NCBI GenBank assembly: GCA_030611415.1
Contig: JAUWPW010000008.1
Location: 1-39,862, forward strand
From: Candidatus Bipolaricaulota bacterium
GTDB taxonomy: Bacteria > Bipolaricaulota > Bipolaricaulia > UBA7950 > UBA9294
Length of the DNA stretch: 39,862 nt
Direction: 5' to 3'
The position numbers were made by a program, and so were the translations under genes. The notes under the pieces were generated by a model. It made no database searches. It was not told the origin of the DNA and worked only from the letters and a program-made list of their open reading frames with translations. Positions 22,244 to 31,139 of this stretch are shown in pieces (position 1 is the first letter of the stretch; each line of letters begins with the position of its first letter).

Positions 22244-23191
22244 ATGGATCAAGTGAAGCAAGAACAGTGCAGCGTGATCCAAACAGAGCACCTTACGCGA
22301 AACTTTGGCGCCATAGCAGCGATGAATGACCTCGATTTAGAGGTGAATAAGGGTGAGGTATTCGGGTTTCTTGGACCAAACGGCGCCGGCAAGACTACTA
22401 CTGTGCGCATGCTTTCGGGATTGATCGCCCCAACTAGTGGCAAAGCAACTATCGTTGGATTAGAGATTGGGCGCGACAATCGGGCAATTCGCGAACGGGT
22501 TGGCGTTCTGACTGAAACACCAGGCTTATACAAGCGCCTCTCAGTAGTAGATAACCTACTCTTCTTTGCCAAGCTGTATGCTGTAAGGGATCCAGAAAGA
22601 CAAACGGAACAGTACTTACGATTGTTCGAGTTGTGGAATCGTCGGGATGATCTTGCCGGGACTTTGTCCAAAGGGATGCGCCAGAAACTTGCGATTGCGC
22701 GGGCACTTATTCATGAACCACAGGTCCTTTTCTTGGACGAGCCAACCGCGGGCCTTGACCCTGAAGCGGCATTAATGGTGCGTAAGTTGATCGAGACCTT
22801 GCGCACAAAGGAACGAACGATCTTCCTGTGTACACACAACCTTGATGAAGCCGATCGATTGTGTGATCGTGTGGCATTATTCAAAGGACGGCTCCTCGCG
22901 GTGGGTGACCCACGCGAACTAAAGGAGCGCTTGTATGGTCGACGGACTGTAATCCACCTTGCCGAAGCGCATGCTGGACTCGAAGACGCGATCAAGCTTC
23001 CATTCATCAAGAAGGTAGAGCGAATGGATAATACGCTTGTCATTTCGTTGTCCAATCCAGAGAAAGAGAATCCGTTGCTTGTAAATCGGCTTGTTGAATT
23101 AGGGGCAGAGATCCAGTTTGTTAAGGAATTGCGAGTATCACTGGAAGATCTCTATCTTGACTTGATGGAGGAGAACGATGCAACGGATTAA
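22244..23191 (+). CDS. ABC-2-type transporter ATP-binding protein
   Basis: A 315-residue ATPase. Walker A is GPNGAGKTTT, the signature LSKGMRQKLAIARAL is in the expected place, and Walker B is VLFLDEPTAGLDPE, followed by a switch His in CTHNLDEADRL. The C-terminal extension of about 90 residues is typical of exporter ATPases of the NatA/CcmA style, which drive drug, lipid or ion efflux. AAGGAGG lies just upstream of the ATG. The gene overlaps the permease start by 14 bases. The substrate is unknown. Confidence 0.93.
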   Translation: MDQVKQEQCSVIQTEHLTRNFGAIAAMNDLDLEVNKGEVFGFLGPNGAGKTTTVRMLSGLIAPTSGKATIVGLEIGRDNRAIRERVGVLTETPGLYKRLSVVDNLLFFAKLYAVRDPERQTEQYLRLFELWNRRDDLAGTLSKGMRQKLAIARALIHEPQVLFLDEPTAGLDPEAALMVRKLIETLRTKERTIFLCTHNLDEADRLCDRVALFKGRLLAVGDPRELKERLYGRRTVIHLAEAHAGLEDAIKLPFIKKVERMDNTLVISLSNPEKENPLLVNRLVELGAEIQFVKELRVSLEDLYLDLMEENDATD

Positions 23192-23894
23192 GGTGATTGT
23201 GTTCAAAGAGTGGCGGGAGTCACTGCGTAACAAGATGATCCTGTTAGGAGCCATCTTTCTGCCGCTAGTTATGGTTGGCGCATCATTGGTGATGGTGTAT
23301 CAAGGAAGAGCGATCGAGGTGCCCGGAGCACAGGTTGCCTTGTTTAACACAGCACTTATGTACTTCTTGATCATGCCTGCAATCATACCGGTTGCTATCG
23401 CAGCCTATTCCATCATTGGGGAAAAAGAGCAAGCAAGCATGGAGCCACTGTTGGCAACGCCGATTAGTGACAGCGAACTTTTCTTGGGGAAGGCTCTGGC
23501 AAGTGTAATCCCTGCTATAGGGCTTACATGGGCAAGCTTTGGTCTATTTCTTGGTGTGTGCATTCTGCTTGTTGGAGAGATCCCGCCGCATGTCCTTAAT
23601 CCTCCTTGGATAGCTGTCATCTTTGGGATATCCCCTCTCCTATCTCTGTTCTCAGTTGGGGTAACATTGCTTGTTTCATCGCGGGCAACTGATGCCCGTG
23701 CTGCTTACCAGTTTTCAACCTTTGGCATTCTACCGGCGCTTATCCCGCTTATTGTCTACACCAGCAAGAAGACACTGGTTAACCTGTGGCTTGTAGGGGT
23801 AGAAGGAGTGCTGTTGATCGTTGCCAGTGTAATCGTGCTATACTTTGCCATTAAGGTGTTCAGTCGGGAGCAGATTCTCACGCGCTGGAAGTAA
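23178..23894 (+). CDS. ABC-2-type transporter permease
   Basis: This 238-residue membrane protein has about six hydrophobic segments and the ABC-2 pattern: a short basic N-terminus (RIKVIVFKEWRESLRNKM), an early helix, then AAYSIIGEKEQASMEPLLAT, the conserved amphipathic EKExGT/L-like connection, and LFLGKALASVIPAI. It would pair as a dimer with the ATPase encoded immediately upstream, from which it starts within the last 14 bases. It is followed by an anchored hydrolase gene 10 bases on. The exported compound is unknown. Confidence 0.9.
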   Translation: MQRIKVIVFKEWRESLRNKMILLGAIFLPLVMVGASLVMVYQGRAIEVPGAQVALFNTALMYFLIMPAIIPVAIAAYSIIGEKEQASMEPLLATPISDSELFLGKALASVIPAIGLTWASFGLFLGVCILLVGEIPPHVLNPPWIAVIFGISPLLSLFSVGVTLLVSSRATDARAAYQFSTFGILPALIPLIVYTSKKTLVNLWLVGVEGVLLIVASVIVLYFAIKVFSREQILTRWK

Positions 23895-23904
23895 GGAGGG
23901 AGAG

Positions 23905-25647
23905 ATGCTAGAAAAGGCGGTCTTGATTGTGTTTGCGATAATTGGTGCAAGCTTTCTCTATGGCCTGGTCACGCCAACCCCTATAACTGAGCCTGTGCTA
24001 GCACAGGAAGAACTGATCGAGGCAGGTCGGTTTGTCGTTGAACAGGGGGGAAAACAACTACTTGAAGAGAGCTATACCTTGTTTTTTGCTGCTGAAGAAG
24101 GATATATGCTCATTTCTCAAACGAGGGCACCTACTCTGGGAGATAGCGTTACGCTGGCACAACAGTACCAGCTCGATCCCGGGTTTACTCCAATTGCATA
24201 TCACGTTGCTGTTGATGCATCATCCGGCTTACAGATTGTCTCCGCGCAGTGGAGTAACCTTGTAGTTCATATGGAGCTCTTGACCAGTGAAGGCGCTCAG
24301 TCAGCTAATGTTCTTCGAACGAGCAATGAAATCATTCTCGATAACAACTTGATCAGTCAGTACGTTCTATTAATCCTAGCAATGAAGGCGGGTGAAATCG
24401 AACGCGATTTCACGGCTATTGTTCCTCAGGCACTATCATCATTTGCCTCACACTTGGATGAACCAAGCGTTGTTGAGTTTACGTCTGGGGGAAAACAGTA
24501 TGAGGGAGGGCTTTACAGGTTGCACATTGGTGATCTGCTGGTCTTGATGGTTATTCACGGTGGCCGACTTGCGGGACTGCAAATCCCACAACAAGCAATC
24601 TGCGCATATAATGCTTTGCTATTTCCAAAGGGAATATCACTTGGCTTAGAGGGAACTGCTGATGTTATTCCAAGTGGTATAGAGGAGCATGAGGTAACCT
24701 TCAATAGTAATGGAATTACCCTCACAGGAACGCTTACGCTTCCAGCGCATGCACCTAAGCCTGTCCCCGCTGTCCTGTTTGTTCACGGATCAGGCCCGGT
24801 TGATCGAAATGAGAACGCGCCTGGATTAGAGACAAATATATTCCGGGATCTGGCTCGCTCTCTTTCGCAGGCAGGAATCGCATCGCTGCGCTACGACAAA
24901 CGCGGAACGGGTGAAAGTGAGGGAGTGTTTAGTGATAGTTCAATGAATGACCTGCTTGCGGATGCGCGTATCGCTCTTTCCGCGTTGCAAGCATGTGATA
25001 AGATCGACCGTCATTCATGCTTTCTTATTGGCCATAGCGAAGGCGGAATCCTCGCTCCGATCATAGGCAGTGAGGGAAATGACTTAGCGGGAATTGTAAT
25101 TATTGCTGGAGCGGCTCATTCGCTTGATGTAATTATCCGCGGACAGGTGGAACGTCTCAATCGCGGTTCGGGAATGAGTGAGAACCAACTTCAAACAATG
25201 CTTGAGCAAGAGGATCAGTATCTGTCCTTTGTACGACGAAGCACAGGAGAATGGTCCAGCTACTCCTTTGCTGAACTCAAGAAAGCAATGCCATGGCTCA
25301 CCGAAGAGAAGTATCATGAGGTTACAGCGCTATCGCTCACTTGGTTGCGTGAGCATTTCCAGCACGATCCCCTTGCTACGATCGCTCAGGTAAGTTGCCC
25401 GGTACTGATAATTCAAGGAGAAAAGGACTTGCAGATCCCGGCGAAGGAAGCAAAGCTTCTTGCAGCGGGCCTTGCTGGAGGAGGGAATAGTGATGTAACA
25501 CTTGACATTTTTCCTGATCTCAATCACCTTCTACGTTATCACCCCGAGGAACCAAATCTACTCAACCGTCATCTCGACTCACTAATTGACCTTCGAGTTA
25601 CTACAGCGATTACTACCTGGTTACTTGACCACAATGTACCTCGCTGA
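23905..25647 (+). CDS. Exported or membrane-anchored alpha/beta hydrolase
   Basis: A 580-residue protein with an N-terminal hydrophobic signal/anchor (VLIVFAIIGASFLYGLV). A region of about 250 residues of unknown fold follows, and then an alpha/beta hydrolase domain from about 280. LFVHGSGPVDRNEN is the oxyanion strand, LIGHSEGG carries nucleophile Ser378, GEKDLQIP Asp508 and DLNHLL His541, a complete catalytic triad. Such proteins act as esterases or peptidases outside the cytoplasm. The ATG at 23905 follows GGAGG by five bases; a longer in-frame frame from 23845 overlaps the permease and is unlikely. It forms an apparent operon with the ABC exporter and overlaps ksgA by 14 bases. The specific substrate is unknown. 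Confidence 0.85.
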   Translation: MLEKAVLIVFAIIGASFLYGLVTPTPITEPVLAQEELIEAGRFVVEQGGKQLLEESYTLFFAAEEGYMLISQTRAPTLGDSVTLAQQYQLDPGFTPIAYHVAVDASSGLQIVSAQWSNLVVHMELLTSEGAQSANVLRTSNEIILDNNLISQYVLLILAMKAGEIERDFTAIVPQALSSFASHLDEPSVVEFTSGGKQYEGGLYRLHIGDLLVLMVIHGGRLAGLQIPQQAICAYNALLFPKGISLGLEGTADVIPSGIEEHEVTFNSNGITLTGTLTLPAHAPKPVPAVLFVHGSGPVDRNENAPGLETNIFRDLARSLSQAGIASLRYDKRGTGESEGVFSDSSMNDLLADARIALSALQACDKIDRHSCFLIGHSEGGILAPIIGSEGNDLAGIVIIAGAAHSLDVIIRGQVERLNRGSGMSENQLQTMLEQEDQYLSFVRRSTGEWSSYSFAELKKAMPWLTEEKYHEVTALSLTWLREHFQHDPLATIAQVSCPVLIIQGEKDLQIPAKEAKLLAAGLAGGGNSDVTLDIFPDLNHLLRYHPEEPNLLNRHLDSLIDLRVTTAITTWLLDHNVPR

Positions 25648-26482
25648 TGTTGACTCGCGCGATGTAGTCTCATCGATACTTCGGAAAGCAGGGATTAGAC
25701 CAAACAAACAGCTTGGACAGAACTTCCTTGTCGATCGCTCAGTGGTTGCAACAATAATTGCTTGTGTCAAACAACTTAATCCACAAGAAATTCTTGAAAT
25801 TGGCACTGGTTTGGGAACAGTTACAACGGAGCTTTCGAAGATTGCCAGGCGCATTGTTGGTGTTGAGATTGATTCACGGCTGGCTGATCTGGCTAAAGAA
25901 AGGCTAAGTCGGCTGAAAAACGTTGAGATCGACCGTCAAGATATTCTTAACTTCGACCTCCTTCGGTGTTTTGGGAATACCAAGATTGTTGTGGTGGGGA
26001 ATATTCCCTATCGTATTACCGCTCCCATCCTGAGATACCTTGTCGAGAATCGAAATTCCATCAGTGAAGCGCTCCTTCTAACACAAGTGGAAGTAGTCCA
26101 GAAAATTGCGAGAAGCCCAGGAAAGGATGGATCCGGGCTAGGTGTTTTCGTGCAAGCATATGCAGATATTGCTGTAATCAAGCACATTTCCAAACACTCT
26201 TTTTATCCTGTTCCGCAGGTCGATTCAGTTCTCTGGAAGCTCTCTTTTCTGAGGGGACCGCGATTTTCGTCTGCGCGCGAAATCTTTTTTAGGGTGGTGC
26301 GAACGATTTATGGCAAGCGGAGGAAGATGATTCGAGTTGCATTGCGAGATGTGCTAAACGCAGAACAAATAACACTAGTGCTAGATAAGGCTGAGATCGA
26401 TCCATGCATTCGGGGAGAAAGCTTATCGTTTGAGGCGCTGGACCGGCTAGCACTGGAAATAGGGAGAATTGATACATGTTAA
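25634..26482 (+). CDS. ksgA: 16S rRNA dimethyladenosine transferase (KsgA/RsmA)
   Basis: This 282-residue methyltransferase dimethylates two adjacent adenosines in helix 45 of 16S rRNA, a late step and checkpoint in small-subunit assembly. KQLGQNFLVD opens the fold, ILEIGTGLGTVTTEL is the SAM-binding motif I, and NIPYRITAPIL is the NxPY catalytic motif. FYPVPQVDSVLWKL in the C-terminal half is family-typical. The ATG at 25634 lies inside the end of the hydrolase gene (14-base overlap) with no clear Shine-Dalgarno, so translation is probably coupled; upstream in-frame codons are unlikely. Confidence 0.94.
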   Translation: MYLADVDSRDVVSSILRKAGIRPNKQLGQNFLVDRSVVATIIACVKQLNPQEILEIGTGLGTVTTELSKIARRIVGVEIDSRLADLAKERLSRLKNVEIDRQDILNFDLLRCFGNTKIVVVGNIPYRITAPILRYLVENRNSISEALLLTQVEVVQKIARSPGKDGSGLGVFVQAYADIAVIKHISKHSFYPVPQVDSVLWKLSFLRGPRFSSAREIFFRVVRTIYGKRRKMIRVALRDVLNAEQITLVLDKAEIDPCIRGESLSFEALDRLALEIGRIDTC

Positions 26483-26658
26483 AGTTGGTCTTTCCTGGCT
26501 GCATGAGGCGCAATTTGCTGGTCTGTACTGGGCAGAGAAAAGAGGTCTATAGAAGAAGGTCCTAGCAAGGGCAGACCGCAGGATGTATGTTGAGAAGAGA
26601 AAAGGCGTGGAAGGTTGCAGTGGGAAAGAAGGCTAAGACTCAGGGTAACGTTGAGGGT

Positions 26659-28413
26659 CTACCAACCGCCTCCGCCACCGCCACCAAACCCTCCGCCGGA
26701 AAACCCTCCGCCGAACGAACTACTGCCGCCCCAGGCAGAGTGCCCCCCTGAGCTTGCTCGTGGGGCTGAGACAAATGTACGCTCCATCCCTGTGGAAATG
26801 TGCATGATCGATAAGGCAAATAGATGCGCACTGAAGACAGGGCTTACTCCAACGTACCACTCTGGAGGTTGTTCAAACATTCCCTCAAACTGCTTGGTCC
26901 AGATAGAGGTTAGGTTAAGAGCCATAGCGTAGGGAAGAAGTTTCTCAAATAGCTTTGGGTTCTTCTTTGGCGCGTCATGAAATTCCATTTTCTCTATCTC
27001 GGCACGGCCAATATACTCAGAAAGGCCTAGAAGATCCTGTAATACATTAACACCTTTCCTGGTCTTCCGCGGCATAATTGGAGAAAAAGCAAGGATAACC
27101 AAGCCAGAAATAGCAATAGCTGCTCCCATGTACAAAGAGGAAAGGACAACACCAAGAGCAACCCCACCAAAGAGAATCATCATTCCGAAACCCATGTATG
27201 AACGGCGTGTACGCTCCGGGTTGTGCGGGTAGTACCCCTTGTTGATAAGTCCGGTATACAGATCTGACTTGATCTTGGGAAGGACCTTGTAGAACTCGTT
27301 TTCCAGCGTGGATAGGGTCCGCTCCTCTGAGTGAGCATCATCAAAAATGCTTGTAAGCAGGGTTTGTTCGACTTTGGACAACTGGGTATCCGCCTCTTTG
27401 AGCCTGATGAAGTCGTAGTCAAGTGGTGCGCTACGGCCAAATAGCCCCTTTACTTTTGAGACAACTCCTAGTTCGTCTTCGGCAATCTCTTTGATCTTGA
27501 GGTATCCTTTTACCGCTAGGCTAATTACCATTGCTGAGATGTCGCGCAAGTCAGCACGATCGTCAATCAATACTCCAGCCTCACCGGCGTGCATTCCGGG
27601 AGGTGGAGCAAAGCGTGGAGCAATGGTGCCTTTGACTGGATCTTTCCCCTTGGTGAACCACAGGAAAGCCATTGCAATGAGCGTGACGAGCGGTAGGGCG
27701 GCGTACTTGTTTGCAGACAGAAACCACAGACTGCGCTGCCATGTTGTTGGTGCAGGAATCCCGACCGCTTTTCGCGGGATTGCAACATCAATTGTCAGTC
27801 CTTCGCCAGGAGAAAGATCTACCGCTGTAAACAGGAAGCGGCCTTTAGCATCCAAGGTAGCTGGTCCTCCTCGCGCGATGGTGCCGTAGTAGCCAACATA
27901 AGAGGTGGTTGAGACTTCATCTAGCGGTACACCAGGAGGGAGCTGAACACTGGCACTAACACGATTGATCGGGATGGTCCACTTGTTTCCGGTGACATTC
28001 CAATAGAGCTGGATATAGTCTTCTTTGAACAAAAGTGCGCGGTTGACAGAGTAACAAATTGTGTAGGTATGCGTACCTGTGACTGTCACATTTGGGTCAC
28101 CGATACGAATGAGCGTATTTCGTCCATGTCTTTGTGTTGTGTAATGAGCTTTTGTGGCATCGCTTTCGATTGATGTAATGTTAAGGTCAATAGTAAGGTT
28201 TTCTCCGGTTGGGCGACGGTAGGATATAGGAATCTCACGCTCTATTCCATGGTGAGGGCTGTAGAAAATAACTGTGAGGGTTTCTTTGATGTTGAGCGTC
28301 CCTGTTTCATCAAGTGCGATATCTGCACGGAAGTCGGTTATCCGTAGAGTTGCAGACCCGGTGACGAAAAGGGTACAAAGCAAAACGATGGAAACAAGAG
28401 TTTTCCGGATCAA
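26659..28413 (-). CDS. DUF2207 membrane protein with Gly-rich C-terminus
   Basis: A 584-residue protein. The N-terminal signal-like segment leads into a DUF2207-type extracytoplasmic domain (ADIALDETGTLNIKETLTV, YYSPHHGIEREIPI and similar). A membrane helix around 230-255 follows, then a cytosolic-looking region from 280, two adjacent helices near 400-445, and a tail ending SSFGGGFSGGGFGGGGGGGW. This is the domain order of YciQ-like proteins. The biochemical role is unknown. The start is TTG at 28413, overlapping the lemA stop (TTGA) by four bases. lemA and DUF2207 genes are commonly paired, so the two proteins probably act together in the membrane. Confidence 0.9.
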   Translation of the reverse strand: MIRKTLVSIVLLCTLFVTGSATLRITDFRADIALDETGTLNIKETLTVIFYSPHHGIEREIPISYRRPTGENLTIDLNITSIESDATKAHYTTQRHGRNTLIRIGDPNVTVTGTHTYTICYSVNRALLFKEDYIQLYWNVTGNKWTIPINRVSASVQLPPGVPLDEVSTTSYVGYYGTIARGGPATLDAKGRFLFTAVDLSPGEGLTIDVAIPRKAVGIPAPTTWQRSLWFLSANKYAALPLVTLIAMAFLWFTKGKDPVKGTIAPRFAPPPGMHAGEAGVLIDDRADLRDISAMVISLAVKGYLKIKEIAEDELGVVSKVKGLFGRSAPLDYDFIRLKEADTQLSKVEQTLLTSIFDDAHSEERTLSTLENEFYKVLPKIKSDLYTGLINKGYYPHNPERTRRSYMGFGMMILFGGVALGVVLSSLYMGAAIAISGLVILAFSPIMPRKTRKGVNVLQDLLGLSEYIGRAEIEKMEFHDAPKKNPKLFEKLLPYAMALNLTSIWTKQFEGMFEQPPEWYVGVSPVFSAHLFALSIMHISTGMERTFVSAPRASSGGHSAWGGSSSFGGGFSGGGFGGGGGGGW

Positions 28414-28964
28414 AATCTTGCCCTAGGAGCTTCTCTTTGTTCCTCGTTTGGTAGCATGTAGAACTCTCGCTTCTGAAAGTGAAACATGTTAGCGATGACG
28501 TTCTGAGGGAAAATACGAATGCGGGTGTTGAAATCACGTACTACTGCGTTGTAATACACGCGTGAACGCTGGATGGTATCTTCTACTTGCTCGAAGCTCC
28601 GTTGAAGCTCGAGGAAGTTTTCATTGGCTTTCAATTCAGGGTAGTTCTCTACTACGGCAAATAGTGACTTAAGAGTATTCTTAAGGCCTTCTTCGGCAAG
28701 TGCCTGTTCTTTTGGAGAAGACGCGTTGATCGCCTGCGTGCGAGCAACGGTCACTTGTTCAAATACTTTCTTTTCATGAGAGGCATAACCCTTAACTGTT
28801 TCTACTAGATTTGGGATAAGGTCGTAACGGCGCTTGAGCTGGACATCAATATCTTGCCACGATTCCTTAGCACGCACCTGTAATTTGACGAGTCGGTTGT
28901 AGTTTAGAATAGCCCACGCAGCAACAGCCACAACAATTAATAAGACATAAACGCCAGCACTCAT
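28410..28964 (-). CDS. lemA: LemA-family protein
   Basis: A 184-residue protein with a single N-terminal membrane helix (VLLIVVAVAAWAILNY). A long helical bundle with the family block WQDIDVQLKRRYDLIPNLVE, then GYASHEKKVFEQVTVAR and YYNAVVRDFNTRIRIFPQNV, follow. LemA proteins are widespread but their function is unresolved; in Listeria a relative yields an antigenic peptide. GGAGG lies upstream, and a strong promoter (28992-29020) is seen. It is translationally coupled to the DUF2207 gene. Confidence 0.95.
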   Translation of the reverse strand: MSAGVYVLLIVVAVAAWAILNYNRLVKLQVRAKESWQDIDVQLKRRYDLIPNLVETVKGYASHEKKVFEQVTVARTQAINASSPKEQALAEEGLKNTLKSLFAVVENYPELKANENFLELQRSFEQVEDTIQRSRVYYNAVVRDFNTRIRIFPQNVIANMFHFQKREFYMLPNEEQREAPRARF

Positions 28965-28991
28965 ACTTCCTCCTTATGTAAACTTGGGATG

Positions 28992-29020
28992 ATTATACGC
29001 TGAACATAAGCATTGGCCAA
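28992..29020 (-). promoter_or_regulatory. Promoter of the lemA operon
   Basis: TTGGCC (29020-29015), a 17-bp spacer and a perfect TATAAT (28997-28992) lie about 28 bases before the lemA start. The likely start is near 28985. Confidence 0.75.
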
Positions 29021-29064
29021 ACCAGAGGCATGGGAAATCCGCTTTTCTTGTGGCTAGATTGTTA

Positions 29065-29093
29065 TTGCAAAAGGAAAATCTGGCCGTTACAAT
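29065..29093 (+). promoter_or_regulatory. Promoter of the serine operon
   Basis: TTGCAA (29065-29070), a 17-bp spacer and TACAAT (29088-29093). The likely start is near 29100, giving a leader of about 29 bases that contains AAGGAGG before the aminotransferase ATG. Confidence 0.7.
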
Positions 29094-29128
29094 CTGTCTT
29101 ACAGCCTTACTATTGCAAGGAGGTAATC

Positions 29129-30196
29129 ATGCATAAGCGGCTTTTTACCCCTGGTCCGACTGAAGTCAGGGCCGACATTCTAAAGGAACTCTCAACTCCA
29201 CAAATTCATCATCGGTCTCCTGAATTTGGTGAGCTCTACGCTGGAATTCAAGTGAAATTGAAGCAACTCCTGTTTACGGAGAATCCTGTCTTCTTGTTCA
29301 CCTCTTCGTCAACTGGGGCCATGGAATCGGCAGTGACAAATCTTGTTGGTAAACGCTGTCTTAGTTTGGTGAATGGCGCGTTCTCGAAGCGATGGCACGA
29401 AATCACACAGGCAAATGCTGTTCCGTGTGATGCTTTCTCAATCGATTGGGACAAGGCACTCAAGCCAGAAATGGTCGAGGAGCAGCTAGAAACGGGGAAA
29501 TATGATGCTGTGACCTTGGTGTTGAATGAAACCTCTACAGGTCTTCTGAACCCAGTTGCCGACATTGCCGAGGTAGTTGCTTGCTATCCGGATGTGTTTC
29601 TTCTTGTTGATGCAGTGAGTGGAATGGCAGGGGTAAAGATCGACACCGATGCCTGGAAGCTTGACTTTGTCCTTGCGGGGGTGCAGAAGGCATTTGCGCT
29701 TCCTGCAGGTCTTGCTGTAGCAGCCGTGAGCGAGCGAGCGCTTGCTCGGTCAGAGCACGTTCCACCACGTAGTTACTACTTTAGCCTGCCCAATATGTAC
29801 AAGGCACACAAGAAGAACCAAACTCCATCAACGCCAGCGATTCCACATCTGTTTGCACTGGACGCACAGCTTACGAACATGCTTGCCGAGGGTTTGGAGG
29901 AGCGATTTGCGCGTCACGAAAAAATGGCGAAAGTGGTGCAGAACTGGTCAAAGAAATACTTCGATATTTATCCTGAAGAAGGTTACTGGTCGAAAACTCT
30001 TACCTGCATAAAGAATACGCGCGGAATCTCAATTAGTGAGTTGGTTGATAACCTGGCCAACGATTACAATCTTCGGATATCGAATGGCTATGGCTCTATC
30101 AAGGAGAAAACATTTCGTATTGCCCATATGGGAGACACTCAGCTTGACGAAATCGAGGGCGTCCTAAAGGCAATTGAGACGGTAGTTAACCTGTAA
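29129..30196 (+). CDS. Class V aminotransferase, serine-pyruvate/phosphoserine type
   Basis: A 355-residue PLP enzyme of the alanine-glyoxylate/serine-pyruvate subgroup. FTPGPTEVRADIL at the start and TSSSTGAMES bind cofactor phosphate. FLLVDAVSGMAG provides the Asp near 162 that contacts the pyridine nitrogen, and AGVQKAFALPAG carries Schiff-base Lys187. Next to serA it probably makes phosphoserine from 3-phosphohydroxypyruvate (SerC role), as AGXT-like enzymes next to serA are thought to do in other thermophiles and anaerobes. A glyoxylate role cannot be excluded. The ATG at 29129 has AAGGAGG just upstream; an in-frame extension to 29030 is unlikely. Confidence 0.9.
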   Translation: MHKRLFTPGPTEVRADILKELSTPQIHHRSPEFGELYAGIQVKLKQLLFTENPVFLFTSSSTGAMESAVTNLVGKRCLSLVNGAFSKRWHEITQANAVPCDAFSIDWDKALKPEMVEEQLETGKYDAVTLVLNETSTGLLNPVADIAEVVACYPDVFLLVDAVSGMAGVKIDTDAWKLDFVLAGVQKAFALPAGLAVAAVSERALARSEHVPPRSYYFSLPNMYKAHKKNQTPSTPAIPHLFALDAQLTNMLAEGLEERFARHEKMAKVVQNWSKKYFDIYPEEGYWSKTLTCIKNTRGISISELVDNLANDYNLRISNGYGSIKEKTFRIAHMGDTQLDEIEGVLKAIETVVNL

Positions 30197-30209
30197 GGAA
30201 GGAGGGAGA

Positions 30210-31130
30210 ATGGGATTAAGGGTGCTTGTGTCAGATCCATTGGCTGATGACTCTGTTGCAGCAATGCGACAAGCCGGCCTTAGTGTGGATGTGAAGACTG
30301 ATCTTTCGCCAGATGAACTAGCCAAAGAAATTGTGAACTATGATGTGATTGTTGTTCGTAGTGCAACCAAACTACGTGGTCCAATTATCGATAGTGCCAG
30401 CAATCTGCGCCTCATTGTCCGTGCTGGTGTTGGCATGGATAACATCGATGTAGACTATGCAAGATCAAAACACATTGAGGTGCGTAACACGCCGGCAGCA
30501 AGTTCAAGCTCTGTTGCAGAACTTGCCCTGGGTCACCTTCTTTCGCTAGCCCGGTACATTGGACGTGGTACAGTTTCCTTAAAAAACGGAAGCTGGGAGA
30601 AGAAGGCCCTAAAAGGCGTGGAGATTGAGGGAAAGACGCTTGGCATCATCGGGATCGGACGCATTGGGCAATTGCTGGCCAAGAAAGCGAAAGCTTTGGG
30701 CATGGAAATAGTTGCGTTTGATAAGTTCATTAACGAGAGCCCTTTAGCTGAACTGGTGACAATGGTGTCATTTGATAGGTTACTCAAAGAAAGCGATTTC
30801 ATCTCGCTACATATCCCATTTGATCCCAAAGAAGGGGCAGTAATTGGAAGGGATGAATTTGCGTTGATGAAGGATTCCGTGAGGATTATTAACTGTGCTC
30901 GAGGAGGAGTGATCGATGAGGTGGCGTTGGCTGACGCTTTGGCATCGGGACAAGTGGCTGGTGCGGCCCTCGACGTGTTTGCGGCTGAACCGCCAGATGT
31001 GAACGATGCATTGTTTTCCCAACCGAGCTTGTCCCTTACTCCACACATTGGAGCAGCCACTGTTGAGGCACAAGGGCGTGTAGGGAAGGAGGCAGCCGAG
31101 ATCGTTATTGAATTCGCCAAATCCAATTAA
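30210..31130 (+). CDS. serA: D-3-phosphoglycerate dehydrogenase, short form
   Basis: This 306-residue D-isomer-specific 2-hydroxyacid dehydrogenase has the NAD-binding motif LGIIGIGRIGQLLAKKA near 145. Catalytic Arg lies in RVAGVGMDNID-type and RIINCARGGVIDE blocks, and the catalytic His in LTPHIGAATVEAQ. It lacks the C-terminal ACT domain of E. coli SerA, so it may not be serine-inhibited by that route. It would oxidise 3-phosphoglycerate to 3-phosphohydroxypyruvate, the first step of serine synthesis. GGAGG precedes the ATG. It lies 13 bases after the aminotransferase and 9 bases before the DUF1015 gene. Glycerate/lactate dehydrogenase activity is an alternative, made unlikely by the neighbours. 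Confidence 0.9.
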   Translation: MGLRVLVSDPLADDSVAAMRQAGLSVDVKTDLSPDELAKEIVNYDVIVVRSATKLRGPIIDSASNLRLIVRAGVGMDNIDVDYARSKHIEVRNTPAASSSSVAELALGHLLSLARYIGRGTVSLKNGSWEKKALKGVEIEGKTLGIIGIGRIGQLLAKKAKALGMEIVAFDKFINESPLAELVTMVSFDRLLKESDFISLHIPFDPKEGAVIGRDEFALMKDSVRIINCARGGVIDEVALADALASGQVAGAALDVFAAEPPDVNDALFSQPSLSLTPHIGAATVEAQGRVGKEAAEIVIEFAKSN

Positions 31131-31139
31131 GGGGGCGTC

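Noticed and set aside
23845-23904. Longer N-terminus for the hydrolase
   Set aside because: The extension overlaps the permease gene and lacks a ribosome site, whereas ATG 23905 has GGAGG and leads directly into the signal-like segment.
30533-31126. A 197-codon frame antisense to serA
   Set aside because: It mirrors the serA coding sequence, is rich in Ser, Ala and Pro in the manner of shadow frames, and has no ribosome site.
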